Origin: Pelomonas lactea
Lineage (GTDB): Bacteria > Pseudomonadota > Gammaproteobacteria > Burkholderiales > Burkholderiaceae_C
Assembly: GCF_043555885.1 (NCBI RefSeq)
Contig: NZ_JBIGHX010000005.1
Coordinates: 186,001 to 250,000 of the forward strand
Length of the DNA stretch: 64,000 nt
Reading direction: 5' to 3'
A program made the position numbers and the translations under genes. The notes beneath the pieces are model-generated. The model was not told the origin of the DNA. It did not search any database and was given only the letters and a program-made list of their open reading frames with translations. Of this stretch, positions 16,572 through 24,883 are shown piece after piece; position 1 is the stretch's first letter; every line of letters starts with the position of its first letter.

Positions 16572-16647
16572 CGGGCCCGGTGGGCTGACCTTTGTCAGGG
16601 GCATTCGCGGGCCTGGATACTGGCTGCCCCAACCGGAGACACCGCTC

Positions 16648-17415
16648 ATGAAGACCTGGCTCACCGCCGTCACCCTCACGCTCGCCGCCGTTGGCGCCCA
16701 GGCCCAGGCGGCCGACCCGCTGAAGGCCGCCGTCGCGGCCGACAACCGCCTCGTCGGCAACGTCGCCCGCGATGCCTGGCGCCACCCCTACGAGACGCTG
16801 AGCTTCTTCGGCATCAAGCCGACCGACACCGTCGTCGAGCTGGCACCGGGCGGCGGCTGGTACACCGAGATCCTCGCGCCCTACCTGCGCGACGCCGGCC
16901 AGCTCTACGCGGCCGACGGCGGCAGCGCGCGCTTCAAGGCCAAGATGGAGTCCATGGGCGTCTACGCCAAGGTCAAGATCACGGCGTTCGACGCCAACAA
17001 GGGCCTGCTGGACATCGCCCCCGCCGGCACCGCCGACGCCGTGCTGACCTTCCGCAACGTGCACAACTGGATGGGCTCGGGCAAGGCGCAGGACGTCTTC
17101 AACGCCGCCTTCAAGGCGCTCAAGCCTGGCGGCGTGCTGGGCGTGGAGGAGCACCGCCTGCCGGCCTCGCGCCCGCAGGACCCCAAGGCGCCCAGCGGCT
17201 ATGTGCATGAGGCCACCGTCATCAAGTTCGCCGAGGCCGCCGGCTTCAAGCTGGCCGGCCGCAGCGAGGTCAACGCCAACCCCAAGGACACGGCCGACCA
17301 TCCCGAAGGCGTCTGGACGCTGCCGCCCACCTACGCGCTGAAGGACAAGGACCGCGCCAAGTACCAGGCCATCGGCGAGAGCGACCGCATGACGCTCAAG
17401 TTCGTCAAGCCCTGA
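16648..17415 (+). CDS. Exported class I SAM-dependent methyltransferase-like protein
   Basis: A 255-residue protein with a clear Sec signal peptide: MKTWLTAVTLTLAAVGAQAQA, likely cut after AQA near residue 21. The mature part has a Rossmann methyltransferase core with motif I VVELAPGGGWYTEIL (about 70-84), acidic AADGG, and ADAVLTFRNVHNW. Later motifs ALKPGGVLGVEEHR and EAAGFKL complete the fold. SAM is not expected in the periplasm, so a secreted methyltransferase fold is odd, although such signal-bearing homologues are known in proteobacteria (COG4798 type). GGAG precedes the ATG. A DUF2520 gene follows by 37 bp. Confidence 0.85.
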   Translation: MKTWLTAVTLTLAAVGAQAQAADPLKAAVAADNRLVGNVARDAWRHPYETLSFFGIKPTDTVVELAPGGGWYTEILAPYLRDAGQLYAADGGSARFKAKMESMGVYAKVKITAFDANKGLLDIAPAGTADAVLTFRNVHNWMGSGKAQDVFNAAFKALKPGGVLGVEEHRLPASRPQDPKAPSGYVHEATVIKFAEAAGFKLAGRSEVNANPKDTADHPEGVWTLPPTYALKDKDRAKYQAIGESDRMTLKFVKP

Positions 17416-17452
17416 TGGACGAGCCATGCCGGCCGTCGGGCCAGGGGCGCCC

Positions 17453-18250
17453 ATGAAGCATGCGGTCGTCGGCTTCGGCCGGCTGGCGCGGGCGCTGGTG
17501 CCGGCGCTGCAGGCGGCGGGCGAAGACGTCGGCGTCGCGCGCCGCAGTGACGGCGAAGCCGCCGTGGCGGCCACGGTGCGCGCGGCAGACTGGGTCTGGC
17601 TGACCGTGCCCGACGACCACATCGCCGCGACCGCCGCCGCGCTGCCCTGGCGCAGCGGCCAGCTGGCGCTGCACTGCAGCGGGGCCACGCCGCTGGCGGC
17701 GCTGGCGCCCGCGCCGGCCGCCGCCGGCTTCCACCCGCTGAAGCTGCTGGCCGGTGACGCGGTGCTGGCCGGCGCGTACGTGGGCATCGAGACCGACGAC
17801 GCGCACCGCCGCGCGCTGCTGGCGCTGGTGCGGCGGCTGGGCCTGGTGCCGCTGGCGCTGCCGTCGCCGATGTCGGCACCGGCCCGTGCGGCCTACCACG
17901 CGGCGGCCAACCTGGCGGCCAGCGGCCTGCTGGCCGTGCTGGCGGAGGCCGGCGCGCTGTGGTCGGCGGCCGGCCTGGCGCCGGACGACGCGCTGGCGGC
18001 GCTGCTGCCGCTGTCCCGTGGCGCGCTGGACACGGCCCAGGCCCGCGGCCTGGCCGGTGCCGTCTCCGGCCCGGTGGCGCGGGGCGATGCCGGCGTGCTG
18101 GCCCGCCACCTCGACGCGCTGGCCGGCGCCGGCCTGGCGGACGATCTGCTGCGCGCCGTGGCGCTTCGCCAACTGGCGCTGGCCCAGGCCGCCGGGCGGC
18201 TGGACGTGGCACAGGTCACGGCGCTGCAAGCCCTGCTGGCGCCGCGTTGA
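17453..18250 (+). CDS. Rossmann-like / DUF2520 NAD(P)-binding protein
   Basis: A 265-residue soluble protein. The N-terminus MKHAVVGFGRLARALVPAL is a dinucleotide-binding motif of the pyrroline-5-carboxylate reductase-like kind (VGxGxLA). Middle motifs WVWLTVPDDHIAA, LHCSGATPLAAL and AGFHPLKLLAG are the pattern that links the Rossmann and DUF2520 domains. The helical C-terminal half has AAYHAAANLAASGLLAVL. The family is widespread but its reaction is not known. ATG 17453 is taken because the fold starts at once; an in-frame ATG at 17426 would add nine residues. Confidence 0.82.
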   Translation: MKHAVVGFGRLARALVPALQAAGEDVGVARRSDGEAAVAATVRAADWVWLTVPDDHIAATAAALPWRSGQLALHCSGATPLAALAPAPAAAGFHPLKLLAGDAVLAGAYVGIETDDAHRRALLALVRRLGLVPLALPSPMSAPARAAYHAAANLAASGLLAVLAEAGALWSAAGLAPDDALAALLPLSRGALDTAQARGLAGAVSGPVARGDAGVLARHLDALAGAGLADDLLRAVALRQLALAQAAGRLDVAQVTALQALLAPR

Positions 18251-18375
18251 ACACGTTTGCAGCGGGCGTGACAAAGGCCGCGTTCGACCCGGCGCGGGGG
18301 CTGGGCGAGGCGGCACGGGCCTCCTAAACTGCCTCGATCCGGTCGCTCTTGCCCGGTCAGACCAGGGAGTCCCGC

Positions 18376-18930
18376 ATGTCCGACGCATCCATCCAGACCC
18401 TGATCCGCGCCGATGCGGCCCAGATCCTGCACAACGTGGTGGACGAACTGCCCGACGCGCGCGAGCGTCTGGCTTACGTGCGCAGCATGACCGAACAGGC
18501 TGCGACCAAGGTGCTCAACCTCGTGGAAGCCGCGCAGGAAGACGCCGAGGCCGTGCGCAAGAAGGGCCGCGAGCTGTCCGACGCGCTGAACCGCCTGGCG
18601 CTGTCCACCAACATCAGCCAGGACCGCGCCCGCGCACTGATGAAGCTGTGTGCCGCCTACGCGGCCGATGCCGCCAGCTTTGCGGCGCGCGAGAAGTCGC
18701 TGCACACCGAGATCATGATGTCGCAGGACTTCCAGGATCTCTCGGGCCAGGTCATCAACAAGGTCAGCAAGATGCTGGAGCGCGCCGAGCCGCCGCTGCG
18801 CGACCTGATGCAGTCGCTGCCGGCGCCGGTGGAGCCGCTGGAAACGCAGGAACTGGGCGGCGTGCAGACGCCCGACAAGGCGCTCAAGCAGGACGACGTG
18901 GACGACCTGCTGGCCAGCCTGGGCTTCTAA
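18376..18930 (+). CDS. cheZ: Chemotaxis protein phosphatase CheZ
   Basis: CheZ removes the phosphoryl group from CheY-P to end tumble signals. The 184-residue protein is mostly long helix. It has the family core SQDFQDLSGQVINKV (about 116-130), which contains the Asp and Gln that act on CheY-P. The C-terminus QDDVDDLLASLGF is the CheY-docking peptide. AGGGAG precedes the ATG. It is not next to cheY or flagellar genes, which is unusual because cheZ normally follows cheY. A chemoreceptor lies 6 kb away. It is convergent with mtfA; the two stop codons overlap (CTAA). Confidence 0.95.
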   Translation: MSDASIQTLIRADAAQILHNVVDELPDARERLAYVRSMTEQAATKVLNLVEAAQEDAEAVRKKGRELSDALNRLALSTNISQDRARALMKLCAAYAADAASFAAREKSLHTEIMMSQDFQDLSGQVINKVSKMLERAEPPLRDLMQSLPAPVEPLETQELGGVQTPDKALKQDDVDDLLASLGF

Positions 18931-19745
18931 GTCCAGCTCGCCGGGTCCAGCCGGTAGTAGCCGCGCAGCTCCGCGTACAGCGCCGGGTGCATCGCGGCCA
19001 GCTCGACGGGCCTCTCGAAGAACAGCTCGCTGATGACGGCGAAGAACTCCGCCGGGTCGGTGGCCGCGTAGGCGTCGATGAGCCCCGGCTCACCGTTCGC
19101 GAGCCGCCAGCGCAGCGCATCGAACTCGTTCTGCATCACCGTGGACCAGCGCCGGTAGGCCTCGGCCGTGGGCAGCGCCGGCGCGCCGTTGGCGCGGCCG
19201 CCCGCCTGGTCCAGCTGGTGCGCGAACTCGTGGATGACGACGTTGTGGCCGTCGCCCGGTGTCGCCGCGCCGCGCTTGACCTCGTCCCAGGCCAGCAGCA
19301 CCTGGCCCTGGCTCCAGCTCTCGCCGGCCAGCACGCGGCGCTGGTCGGACTGCACGCCCCCCTCCGTCACCGGCCGGTCCACGACGAAGGCGCCGGGGTA
19401 GACCAGCACCTGGCGCAGCTCCGGATAGACGCCGCGCGCCGCGCCCAGCAGCGGCAGGCAGGCCAGCGCGGCGATGGTCACGCGCACCTCGTCCGTCACG
19501 CGCAGGCCGCGGCAGCCCAGGATGGGCTTCTCGGCCAGGAACACCTGCATCAGCCCCTTGAGCCTGAGCTGTTGCCGCGCCGGCAGCCGCGCCACCAGCG
19601 GTACATGGCGGCGCAGCAGCCGCCGCCATGCGGCCGGGAACGGCCGTGCGGCCAGCCGCTCGCGCCGGCGCCGCTCCCACAGCGGCCACAGCGCGATGCC
19701 CGTGGCGGCAAGCAGGACGACGACGAAGCAGATCAGCAGCGGCAT
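18927..19745 (-). CDS. mtfA: MtfA-like zinc peptidase
   Basis: A 272-residue protein with an N-terminal membrane helix (about 2-21) and the MtfA peptidase domain. The zinc motif HEFAHQLD (HExxH) sits near residue 170, and a downstream FFAVISELFFERP supplies the third ligand Glu. In E. coli MtfA binds the glucose repressor Mlc and has aminopeptidase activity. Many betaproteobacteria have this anchored version. ATG 19745 is preferred to the TTG at 19754. No sugar-transport genes are nearby, so its partner here is unknown. Confidence 0.9.
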   Translation of the reverse strand: MPLLICFVVVLLAATGIALWPLWERRRRERLAARPFPAAWRRLLRRHVPLVARLPARQQLRLKGLMQVFLAEKPILGCRGLRVTDEVRVTIAALACLPLLGAARGVYPELRQVLVYPGAFVVDRPVTEGGVQSDQRRVLAGESWSQGQVLLAWDEVKRGAATPGDGHNVVIHEFAHQLDQAGGRANGAPALPTAEAYRRWSTVMQNEFDALRWRLANGEPGLIDAYAATDPAEFFAVISELFFERPVELAAMHPALYAELRGYYRLDPASWT

Positions 19746-19824
19746 CGCCCGCAACTGGGCCCGCCGGCGCCGTTTGCAAGCCCCCGCGGGCCAGGCTTGC
19801 GCCGTCGTCGCTTACGCTGCGGGC

Positions 19825-20997
19825 ATGCCCGACGCCGCCCAACCCTCCCGCCTGCAGGCCTGGCAGGTGCTGCTGGGCGGCGTCTGCGCGCTGGTGCTGA
19901 CCATCGGCCTGGCGCGCTTCGCGTTCACGCCGCTGCTGCCGCAGATGCATGCGCAAGCCCGGCTGGGCGTGGCCGACGGCGGGTTGCTGGCGGCCATCAA
20001 CTACGCCGGCTACATGAGCGGCGCGCTGCTGGCGGCGTGGATCGAAGACCCGGTCTGGCGCCGCCGCCTGTACGCCTGGGCGCTGCCGCTGGCGCTCGTC
20101 ATCACGGCGCTGATGGGCTGGAGCACGCAGTTCGCGGCCTGGGCCGTGTCGCGCTACGTGGGCGGGCTGTGCGGCGCGGCGGGCATGCTGCTGGGCTCGG
20201 GCCTGGTGCAGGGCTGGCTGATCCGCGCCGGGCGCCGGCCCGAGCTGGGCCTGTACTTCATCGGCCTGGGGCTGGGCATCGTCGTGTCGGCCGTCGGCGC
20301 CATGGGCATGGGCGGCCTGGGCTGGGGCTGGGCCGCGCAGTGGCAGGGTTTCGCGCTGCTGGGGCTGGTCTTCCTGCTGCCGGCGTGGTGGTGGCGGCCG
20401 CCGGTGCCGCCGGCTGCGGTCAAGGCGCAGGCCGGCGCGGCGCCGTCGCGGCGCTGGATGGCGCTGATGGTGGCGGCCTATTTCTGCGCCGGCTGGGGTT
20501 TCGTCATCAACGCGACCTTCACGGTGGCCATCGTCGAAAAGCAGCCGCTGCTGGCCGGCCAGGGGCCGTGGGCCTGGCTGCTGGTGGGGCTGGCGGCCAC
20601 GCCGGCGGTGTTCGTGTGGGACCGCATCGCGCGGCGCACCGGCGACGTCGGCGCGCTGCTGATCGCGTTCGGCGTGCAGATCGCCGGCGTGCTGCTGCCG
20701 GCGCTGTCGCACAGCCTGGCCGCGGCGCTGCTGGGCGCGCTGCTGTATGGCGCCACCTTCATCGGCATCGTCAGCCTGACGCTGGCGCTGGTGGGGCGGC
20801 GTTCGCCGGCCAACCCGGGCAAGGCGATGGCGCGGCTGACGCTGAGCTACGGCGTGGCACAGGTCAGCGCGCCGGCGCTGACCGGGCGCATGGTGGAGGC
20901 CAGCGGCAGCTTCGATGCCGCCCTGTGGCTGACCGCCGCGGTGCTGGCACTCGGGATGCTGGCGCTGGCCGGCGTGCGGCGCGAAGACCGCCGCTGA
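19825..20997 (+). CDS. MFS transporter, YbfB/YjiJ family
   Basis: A 390-residue membrane protein with about 12 hydrophobic segments. The first, VLLGGVCALVLTIGLARFAF followed by TPLLPQM, is the signature of the YbfB/YjiJ subfamily of the major facilitator superfamily. A central loop with charged residues lies near 200-215. The substrate is unknown. The stop abuts the stop of the convergent lipoprotein gene, forming TGATCA at 20995-21000. Confidence 0.85.
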   Translation: MPDAAQPSRLQAWQVLLGGVCALVLTIGLARFAFTPLLPQMHAQARLGVADGGLLAAINYAGYMSGALLAAWIEDPVWRRRLYAWALPLALVITALMGWSTQFAAWAVSRYVGGLCGAAGMLLGSGLVQGWLIRAGRRPELGLYFIGLGLGIVVSAVGAMGMGGLGWGWAAQWQGFALLGLVFLLPAWWWRPPVPPAAVKAQAGAAPSRRWMALMVAAYFCAGWGFVINATFTVAIVEKQPLLAGQGPWAWLLVGLAATPAVFVWDRIARRTGDVGALLIAFGVQIAGVLLPALSHSLAAALLGALLYGATFIGIVSLTLALVGRRSPANPGKAMARLTLSYGVAQVSAPALTGRMVEASGSFDAALWLTAAVLALGMLALAGVRREDRR

Positions 20998-21237
20998 TCA
21001 GGAGCCGCGGCCCGGCGCCACGGCGGAGCCGGGGCGGATGTTCTCGCCAATGGACTCGGCCTGGCGTCGGTCGGCCTCGCGCTGCGCGGCGGAGCGGCAG
21101 CGGTTGGTCGGCAGGTTGCTGCCGATGCGTGTCTCGCGCTCGCAGGAGACCTGGTCGGCCGCGACGGTGTCGTTGGTTTGCGGGGCGGCGACGCAGCCGG
21201 CCAATCCGATCACGAGCAGGGGGAGCAGCAGTTTCAT
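20998..21237 (-). CDS. Small lipoprotein with paired cysteines (paralogue 1)
   Basis: A 79-residue protein with a lipoprotein signal (MKLLLPLLVIGLAGC, lipid Cys at 15). The mature part contains CERETRIGSNLPTNRCRSAAQREADRR. The next gene on the same strand (21284-21532) shares the pattern CER-x3-(5-6)-RCRSA-x-QRE-x-DRR. The two Cys of this motif could form a disulfide in the periplasm. I do not recognise a characterised family. The pair appears to be a tandem duplication. Confidence 0.75.
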   Translation of the reverse strand: MKLLLPLLVIGLAGCVAAPQTNDTVAADQVSCERETRIGSNLPTNRCRSAAQREADRRQAESIGENIRPGSAVAPGRGS

Positions 21238-21283
21238 GGTGACGGGGCGTAGGTCCGTGGTGGCGCGCAGCATAACGCGGCGG

Positions 21284-21532
21284 TCAGGTGCTACCCGGCC
21301 GCGTGACGGCCTGGCCGCGGCGGGCCACATCCTCGAGGTCCTCGGCGGCGCGGCGGTCCTTTTCGCGCTGCTCGGCCGAGCGGCAGCGCATCGCGGTGAA
21401 GCGCGTGCCGGTGATCTCGTCGCGTTCACAAACGGTGCCGGCGGCCGGGGCCGCGGCGGTCTCTTCCTTGGGCGCCGGGCCGGCGCAGCCCAGCAGGGCG
21501 ACGGGCAGCAGGAGCAGCAGCAGTGGTTTCAT
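21284..21532 (-). CDS. Small lipoprotein with paired cysteines (paralogue 2)
   Basis: An 82-residue lipoprotein (MKPLLLLLLPVALLGC, lipid Cys at 16) with a short Ala/Pro linker. Its motif CERDEITGTRFTAMRCRSAEQREKDRR matches its downstream neighbour at 20998-21237 almost position for position. It is first in the pair, 46 bp ahead, and the two are probably co-transcribed. Function is unknown. Conserved arginine and two cysteines suggest a small periplasmic fold tethered to a membrane. Confidence 0.77.
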   Translation of the reverse strand: MKPLLLLLLPVALLGCAGPAPKEETAAAPAAGTVCERDEITGTRFTAMRCRSAEQREKDRRAAEDLEDVARRGQAVTRPGST

Positions 21533-21669
21533 TGGAACTCCCTGACAAACGGAGTGCGCAGCATATCGGGGCTGGATGACGGGCGTAACCGTGTGTGACG
21601 CCGGTCATCCGTTCGCGGGGTGCGGCGGTTAGCAGCGGACGGCCGCGCGTTGCGTCCGGGAGTTGACCC

Positions 21670-21828
21670 ATGAAACGACTGGCCCTGGCCCTCGCCCTGA
21701 TCTCGTCCACCGTGATGCTGTCGGGCTGCATCATCGTGCCGCATCACCACCACGGCAGACATCATCACTACGACGCGCGGCCCTATGGCGGCGGCCCGGT
21801 CTTTGTGGAGCCCGGCCCGCGGCGCTGA
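21670..21828 (+). CDS. Histidine-rich mini-lipoprotein
   Basis: A 52-residue reading frame with a convincing lipoprotein signal: MKRLALALALISSTVMLSGC, lipid Cys at 20. The short mature part has two His clusters (PHHHHGRHHHYD) and a Gly/Pro-rich tail. It could bind a metal ion such as nickel, zinc or copper at the membrane. Similar tiny His-rich lipoproteins occur in proteobacteria without known function. GGGAG precedes the ATG. Its stop abuts that of the convergent acyltransferase gene (TGATCA). Confidence 0.7.
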   Translation: MKRLALALALISSTVMLSGCIIVPHHHHGRHHHYDARPYGGGPVFVEPGPRR

Positions 21829-23241
21829 TCAGGTGCGCTCGGCACTGCCGGCAATGCCCACGGCCGCCTCCAGTGCGGCGATCTCCTCGTCCACGTAGGC
21901 CGCCAGCCGGCCCAGGTTGGGCAGCGCGTCCGTTGCGATGAGGCCGAAGTACAGCGTGCCGGCATAGCTGAACAGCGTGATGTTCAGCAGGTGCGTGGCC
22001 GGCAGCGTGGAGACGGGGTGCATCTCGGTCAGCTCGGCGCCCTTCAGGTAGAGCTTCTCGGCCGGGCCGGGCACGTTGGACACCAGCGTGTTGCCCAGCG
22101 GCGTGATGACGTCGGCCAGCTTGAGCATGCCGGCGATCTGGCCCAGCAGTCCGGTGAGGATGGTGTAGGTCTCGACGGCCTCGGGGGCGACCGAGTCGAT
22201 CATGGCGCGCACGTTGCGCAGCGAGTAGCCGACGTTGCGCAGCCTCACGTAGGCGTCATCGGTGGGCGGCGACAGGTCGACGAGGATGATGCCGATCTTG
22301 TTGCCGCCGCCCTTCTCGCCTTCGCGTCTCAGGTTCACCGGCATCTGGATGGTGATGGGCCGGTCCAGCGTGATGCCCTCGTCGGCCAGGTAGCGGTGCA
22401 TGGCACCGTCCAGGCAGGTCAGTGCGACGTGGTTGAGCGTGGCGCGCGCGACCTTGCGGATCGCGTCGATGCGCGCCATGGGCACGGCGGCGGTGGCGAA
22501 CTGGCGGCCCGGCGTGGCGTTGCCGGTGAACGGCGTGTTGCCGCTGGCCATGAAGGGCAGGGCGATGGCGTTCTTGGTCAGCTTCACGGCCTCCAGCGCC
22601 AGCATGGCGGTCAGCCGCCCGATGCCGACGGCGCGCTTGCTGTTGGCCGTGAGCTGCTTCCACACGGTGCCGGCGACGGCCTGGTCCAGCCGCTTCTTTC
22701 CCTTGAGGCCGCCGCCGCGGCGCGACTGGTCCAGCGTCCAGACCGGCGTGAGGCTGAGGTCGTCGGGCGTCGTGCGCAGCGACTGAACGCCCCAGCGCGT
22801 CATCGTGATGCCGTCGGCCACCGCGTGATGCATCTTGTAGTAGACGGCGAACTGCCGATCCCACAGCCCGGCGATGACATGCACCTCCCACAGCGGCCGG
22901 CTGCGGTCCAGCACCGGCTCGTGCAGGCGGGCCGTCAGCGCGTACAGCGCCTCGCGGTCGTTGGCGCCGCGCCTGAGCTGGTGGAAGAAGATGTGCTGCG
23001 ACAGGTCCACCGATTCGGCCGTGCCCCAGCTGGGCATCAGCCCGGCGGACAGGAAGTGGATGACCTGGTCGAACGGTGGCTGCACGTCTGTGTGTGCGAG
23101 GAAGTCCTCGTACAGCTGCTTGGCGAAGCCGGCCTTGGCGCCCTTGGGGATGCGGTGAAGGTGCAGGCCGGCCACATGCTTGGGGCTGGCCTCGCTCTCG
23201 GCGATGAAGAACGCGAGGTCGAGCAGGGAGAGGCGGGTCAT
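21829..23241 (-). CDS. Wax ester synthase / diacylglycerol acyltransferase (WS/DGAT)
   Basis: A 470-residue bifunctional acyltransferase that transfers acyl-CoA chains to fatty alcohols or diacylglycerol, making storage wax esters or triacylglycerols at the inner membrane. The catalytic motif HHAVADG (HHxxxDG) is present near residue 133. PLWEVHVIAG before it, and SNVPGPAEKLYL with the conserved NVPGP in the C-terminal domain, are also family marks. Start MTRLSLLDLAFF at 23241 fits the family better than the ATG at 23253. It stands alone, without other lipid genes. Confidence 0.93.
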   Translation of the reverse strand: MTRLSLLDLAFFIAESEASPKHVAGLHLHRIPKGAKAGFAKQLYEDFLAHTDVQPPFDQVIHFLSAGLMPSWGTAESVDLSQHIFFHQLRRGANDREALYALTARLHEPVLDRSRPLWEVHVIAGLWDRQFAVYYKMHHAVADGITMTRWGVQSLRTTPDDLSLTPVWTLDQSRRGGGLKGKKRLDQAVAGTVWKQLTANSKRAVGIGRLTAMLALEAVKLTKNAIALPFMASGNTPFTGNATPGRQFATAAVPMARIDAIRKVARATLNHVALTCLDGAMHRYLADEGITLDRPITIQMPVNLRREGEKGGGNKIGIILVDLSPPTDDAYVRLRNVGYSLRNVRAMIDSVAPEAVETYTILTGLLGQIAGMLKLADVITPLGNTLVSNVPGPAEKLYLKGAELTEMHPVSTLPATHLLNITLFSYAGTLYFGLIATDALPNLGRLAAYVDEEIAALEAAVGIAGSAERT

Positions 23242-23286
23242 GCCGCCCAGCATAGGCAGGCGCCGGAGGCGGTCAAGGCCGGGAAA

Positions 23287-24240
23287 TCACGCCTCGCCGC
23301 CGGAGTCCTGCCGCCTGCCGCTGCGCTTGGCCTTCTCCGCGGCCTTGTCGGCTTCGCGCTGGGCCGCCTTGCGTTCCTCCGCCTCGGCGGCCGCGCGGCG
23401 CCAGGCGGCCATCTCGTCGGGCGTCTCCAGCGTGATGCGGCCCAGCTGCCCGCCGCGGAAGTCCATCAGCAGCGCCTCGGCGGCCTTGTGCAGCTGCACC
23501 GCGCCGCCGCGGATCTTGGCGCCGCGCTTCACGCCGATGGCCTCCAGCACCGCGTCGTCCTCGCCCAGCTCCGCCAGGCCGAAACGCTGCTGCAGCCGGT
23601 CGGCGTAGCGGCGCTTGAGCGTGGCGATGAGCTCCAGCGCCACCTCGGCCTCGTCGAACGCGTTGCGGCCGATGGCGCCGCTGGCGGCCAGGTGGTAGCC
23701 GCTCTGCTCGATGGAGATCCTGGGCCACAGCATGCCGGGTGTGTCGAACAGGTAGAAGCCGTTCTCCAGCACGATCTTCTGCTCGACCTTGGTGATGCCG
23801 GGCTCGTCACCCGTCTTGGCGGCCTTCTTGCCGACCAGCGTGTTGATCAGCGTGCTCTTGCCGACGTTGGGGATGCCGCAGATCAGCACGCGCAGGGGCT
23901 TGTGCATGTCGCCCCGGCCGGGCGCCAGCTCGCGGCAGGCCTTGACGAGCGCGCGTGCCGGCGTTTTCTCCCCTGCATCCAATGGGATTGCGCGGGTGTG
24001 GGGTTGTGCGTTGTAGTACGCCAGCCAGGCTTCGGTCTGGGCCGGGTCGGCCAGATCCTGCTTGTTCAGCACCTTCAGCGACGGCCGGCCGGTCGTCAGC
24101 GAGGCCAGCAGCGGGTTGCTGCTGGAACCCGGCAGGCGTGCGTCCAGCAGCTCGATGACCACGTCCAGCCCCGCCTTCACGCGATCCTTGATCGCCTGAC
24201 GGGTGGAGTTCATGTGGCCGGGGAACCAGTGGATGGGCAT
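23287..24240 (-). CDS. rbgA: Ribosome biogenesis GTPase RbgA/YlqF
   Basis: A 317-residue circularly permuted GTPase that helps mature the large ribosomal subunit. The G motifs come in the order G4-G1-G3: NKQD near residue 58, P-loop GIPNVGKST near 121, and DTPGMLWP near 163. The start MPIHWFPGHM is the family signature. The C-terminal tail is longer than usual, lysine- and alanine-rich, suggesting RNA contact. In Gram-negatives this gene is patchy, but it is regular in Burkholderiales. Confidence 0.93.
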   Translation of the reverse strand: MPIHWFPGHMNSTRQAIKDRVKAGLDVVIELLDARLPGSSSNPLLASLTTGRPSLKVLNKQDLADPAQTEAWLAYYNAQPHTRAIPLDAGEKTPARALVKACRELAPGRGDMHKPLRVLICGIPNVGKSTLINTLVGKKAAKTGDEPGITKVEQKIVLENGFYLFDTPGMLWPRISIEQSGYHLAASGAIGRNAFDEAEVALELIATLKRRYADRLQQRFGLAELGEDDAVLEAIGVKRGAKIRGGAVQLHKAAEALLMDFRGGQLGRITLETPDEMAAWRRAAAEAEERKAAQREADKAAEKAKRSGRRQDSGGEA

Positions 24241-24339
24241 GCGGTGTCGGAAAAGTCAGGAAGGCGGGATTGTCGGGGTTTACATCCGGTTGCGGCACCT
24301 GGCGCCGGCCGCCCCAATATTCAAGCTTGAGAGGGCAGT

Positions 24340-24735
24340 ATGAGATTCGATGGTGTGCTGAGCGGCTGGAACCACGCGGCGGGCTACGGCAGCATCCGCC
24401 CGGCGGGCGGCGGCGACGAGTTGTTCGTGGCCTTGGGGGCCTTCCCGACCGATGGTCTGGGCCCCCGCCTGGATGAACCGCTGAGCTTTGAAGTTGTGAC
24501 GGGGCGTGACGGCCGCAAGCAGGCGGTCAACCTCAAGCGCCTACCGGCCGGTGCGCATGCGATGGCATTGCGCGAGGCCACGGGCGTGGGCCATGCCCGC
24601 GTGCAGCGCGCCCATAGAAAACGGCGCCTTGGCTTGGCGGCCGGCGCCGTTGTCACGGTGATGCTGGTGATGGGCGGCGTGCATTGGTGGCCGCACGGCT
24701 CGCCGGCGGACGTGCCGCCGGCGATGCGGCGGTAG
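24340..24735 (+). CDS. Cold-shock-domain-like protein with a C-terminal membrane helix
   Basis: A 131-residue protein. Residues 1-70 resemble a cold-shock domain: MRFDGVLSGWNHAAGYGSIRP corresponds to strand 1 and RNP1, and DELFVALGAF to RNP2, then LSFEVVTGRDGRKQAVNL. A basic linker and one membrane helix (about 97-115, AAGAVVTVMLVMGGVHWW) follow. The layout is like a shortened CSD-DUF1294 protein. Aromatic RNA-stacking residues are partly replaced, so nucleic-acid binding is uncertain. GAGAGG precedes the ATG. Confidence 0.72.
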   Translation: MRFDGVLSGWNHAAGYGSIRPAGGGDELFVALGAFPTDGLGPRLDEPLSFEVVTGRDGRKQAVNLKRLPAGAHAMALREATGVGHARVQRAHRKRRLGLAAGAVVTVMLVMGGVHWWPHGSPADVPPAMRR

Positions 24736-24742
24736 ATTCGAC

Positions 24743-24881
24743 TTTCGGGCCGGGCGCCGGGCCGCTCCCAAGCCGGCCCGTTTGGCGATGTGCGAGCGGC
24801 TCGAGGCCGCGAGCATCGCCGTCCCCTCGGGGGACCGACCAGGCCTGCGCGCGTCCAGCGCCGCAGGGCTGGGCGAGGGGG
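24743..24881 (-). repeat. Three-hairpin intergenic element, copy B
   Basis: On the minus strand: a CGCCCAGC.. lead-in, the CCCCCGAGGGG hairpin, a long variable stem (GGCGATG opposite CATCGCC), then GGGCCGGCTTGGGAGCGGCC. It fills the gap between two convergent genes and could terminate both. Confidence 0.78.
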
Positions 24882-24883
24882 CG

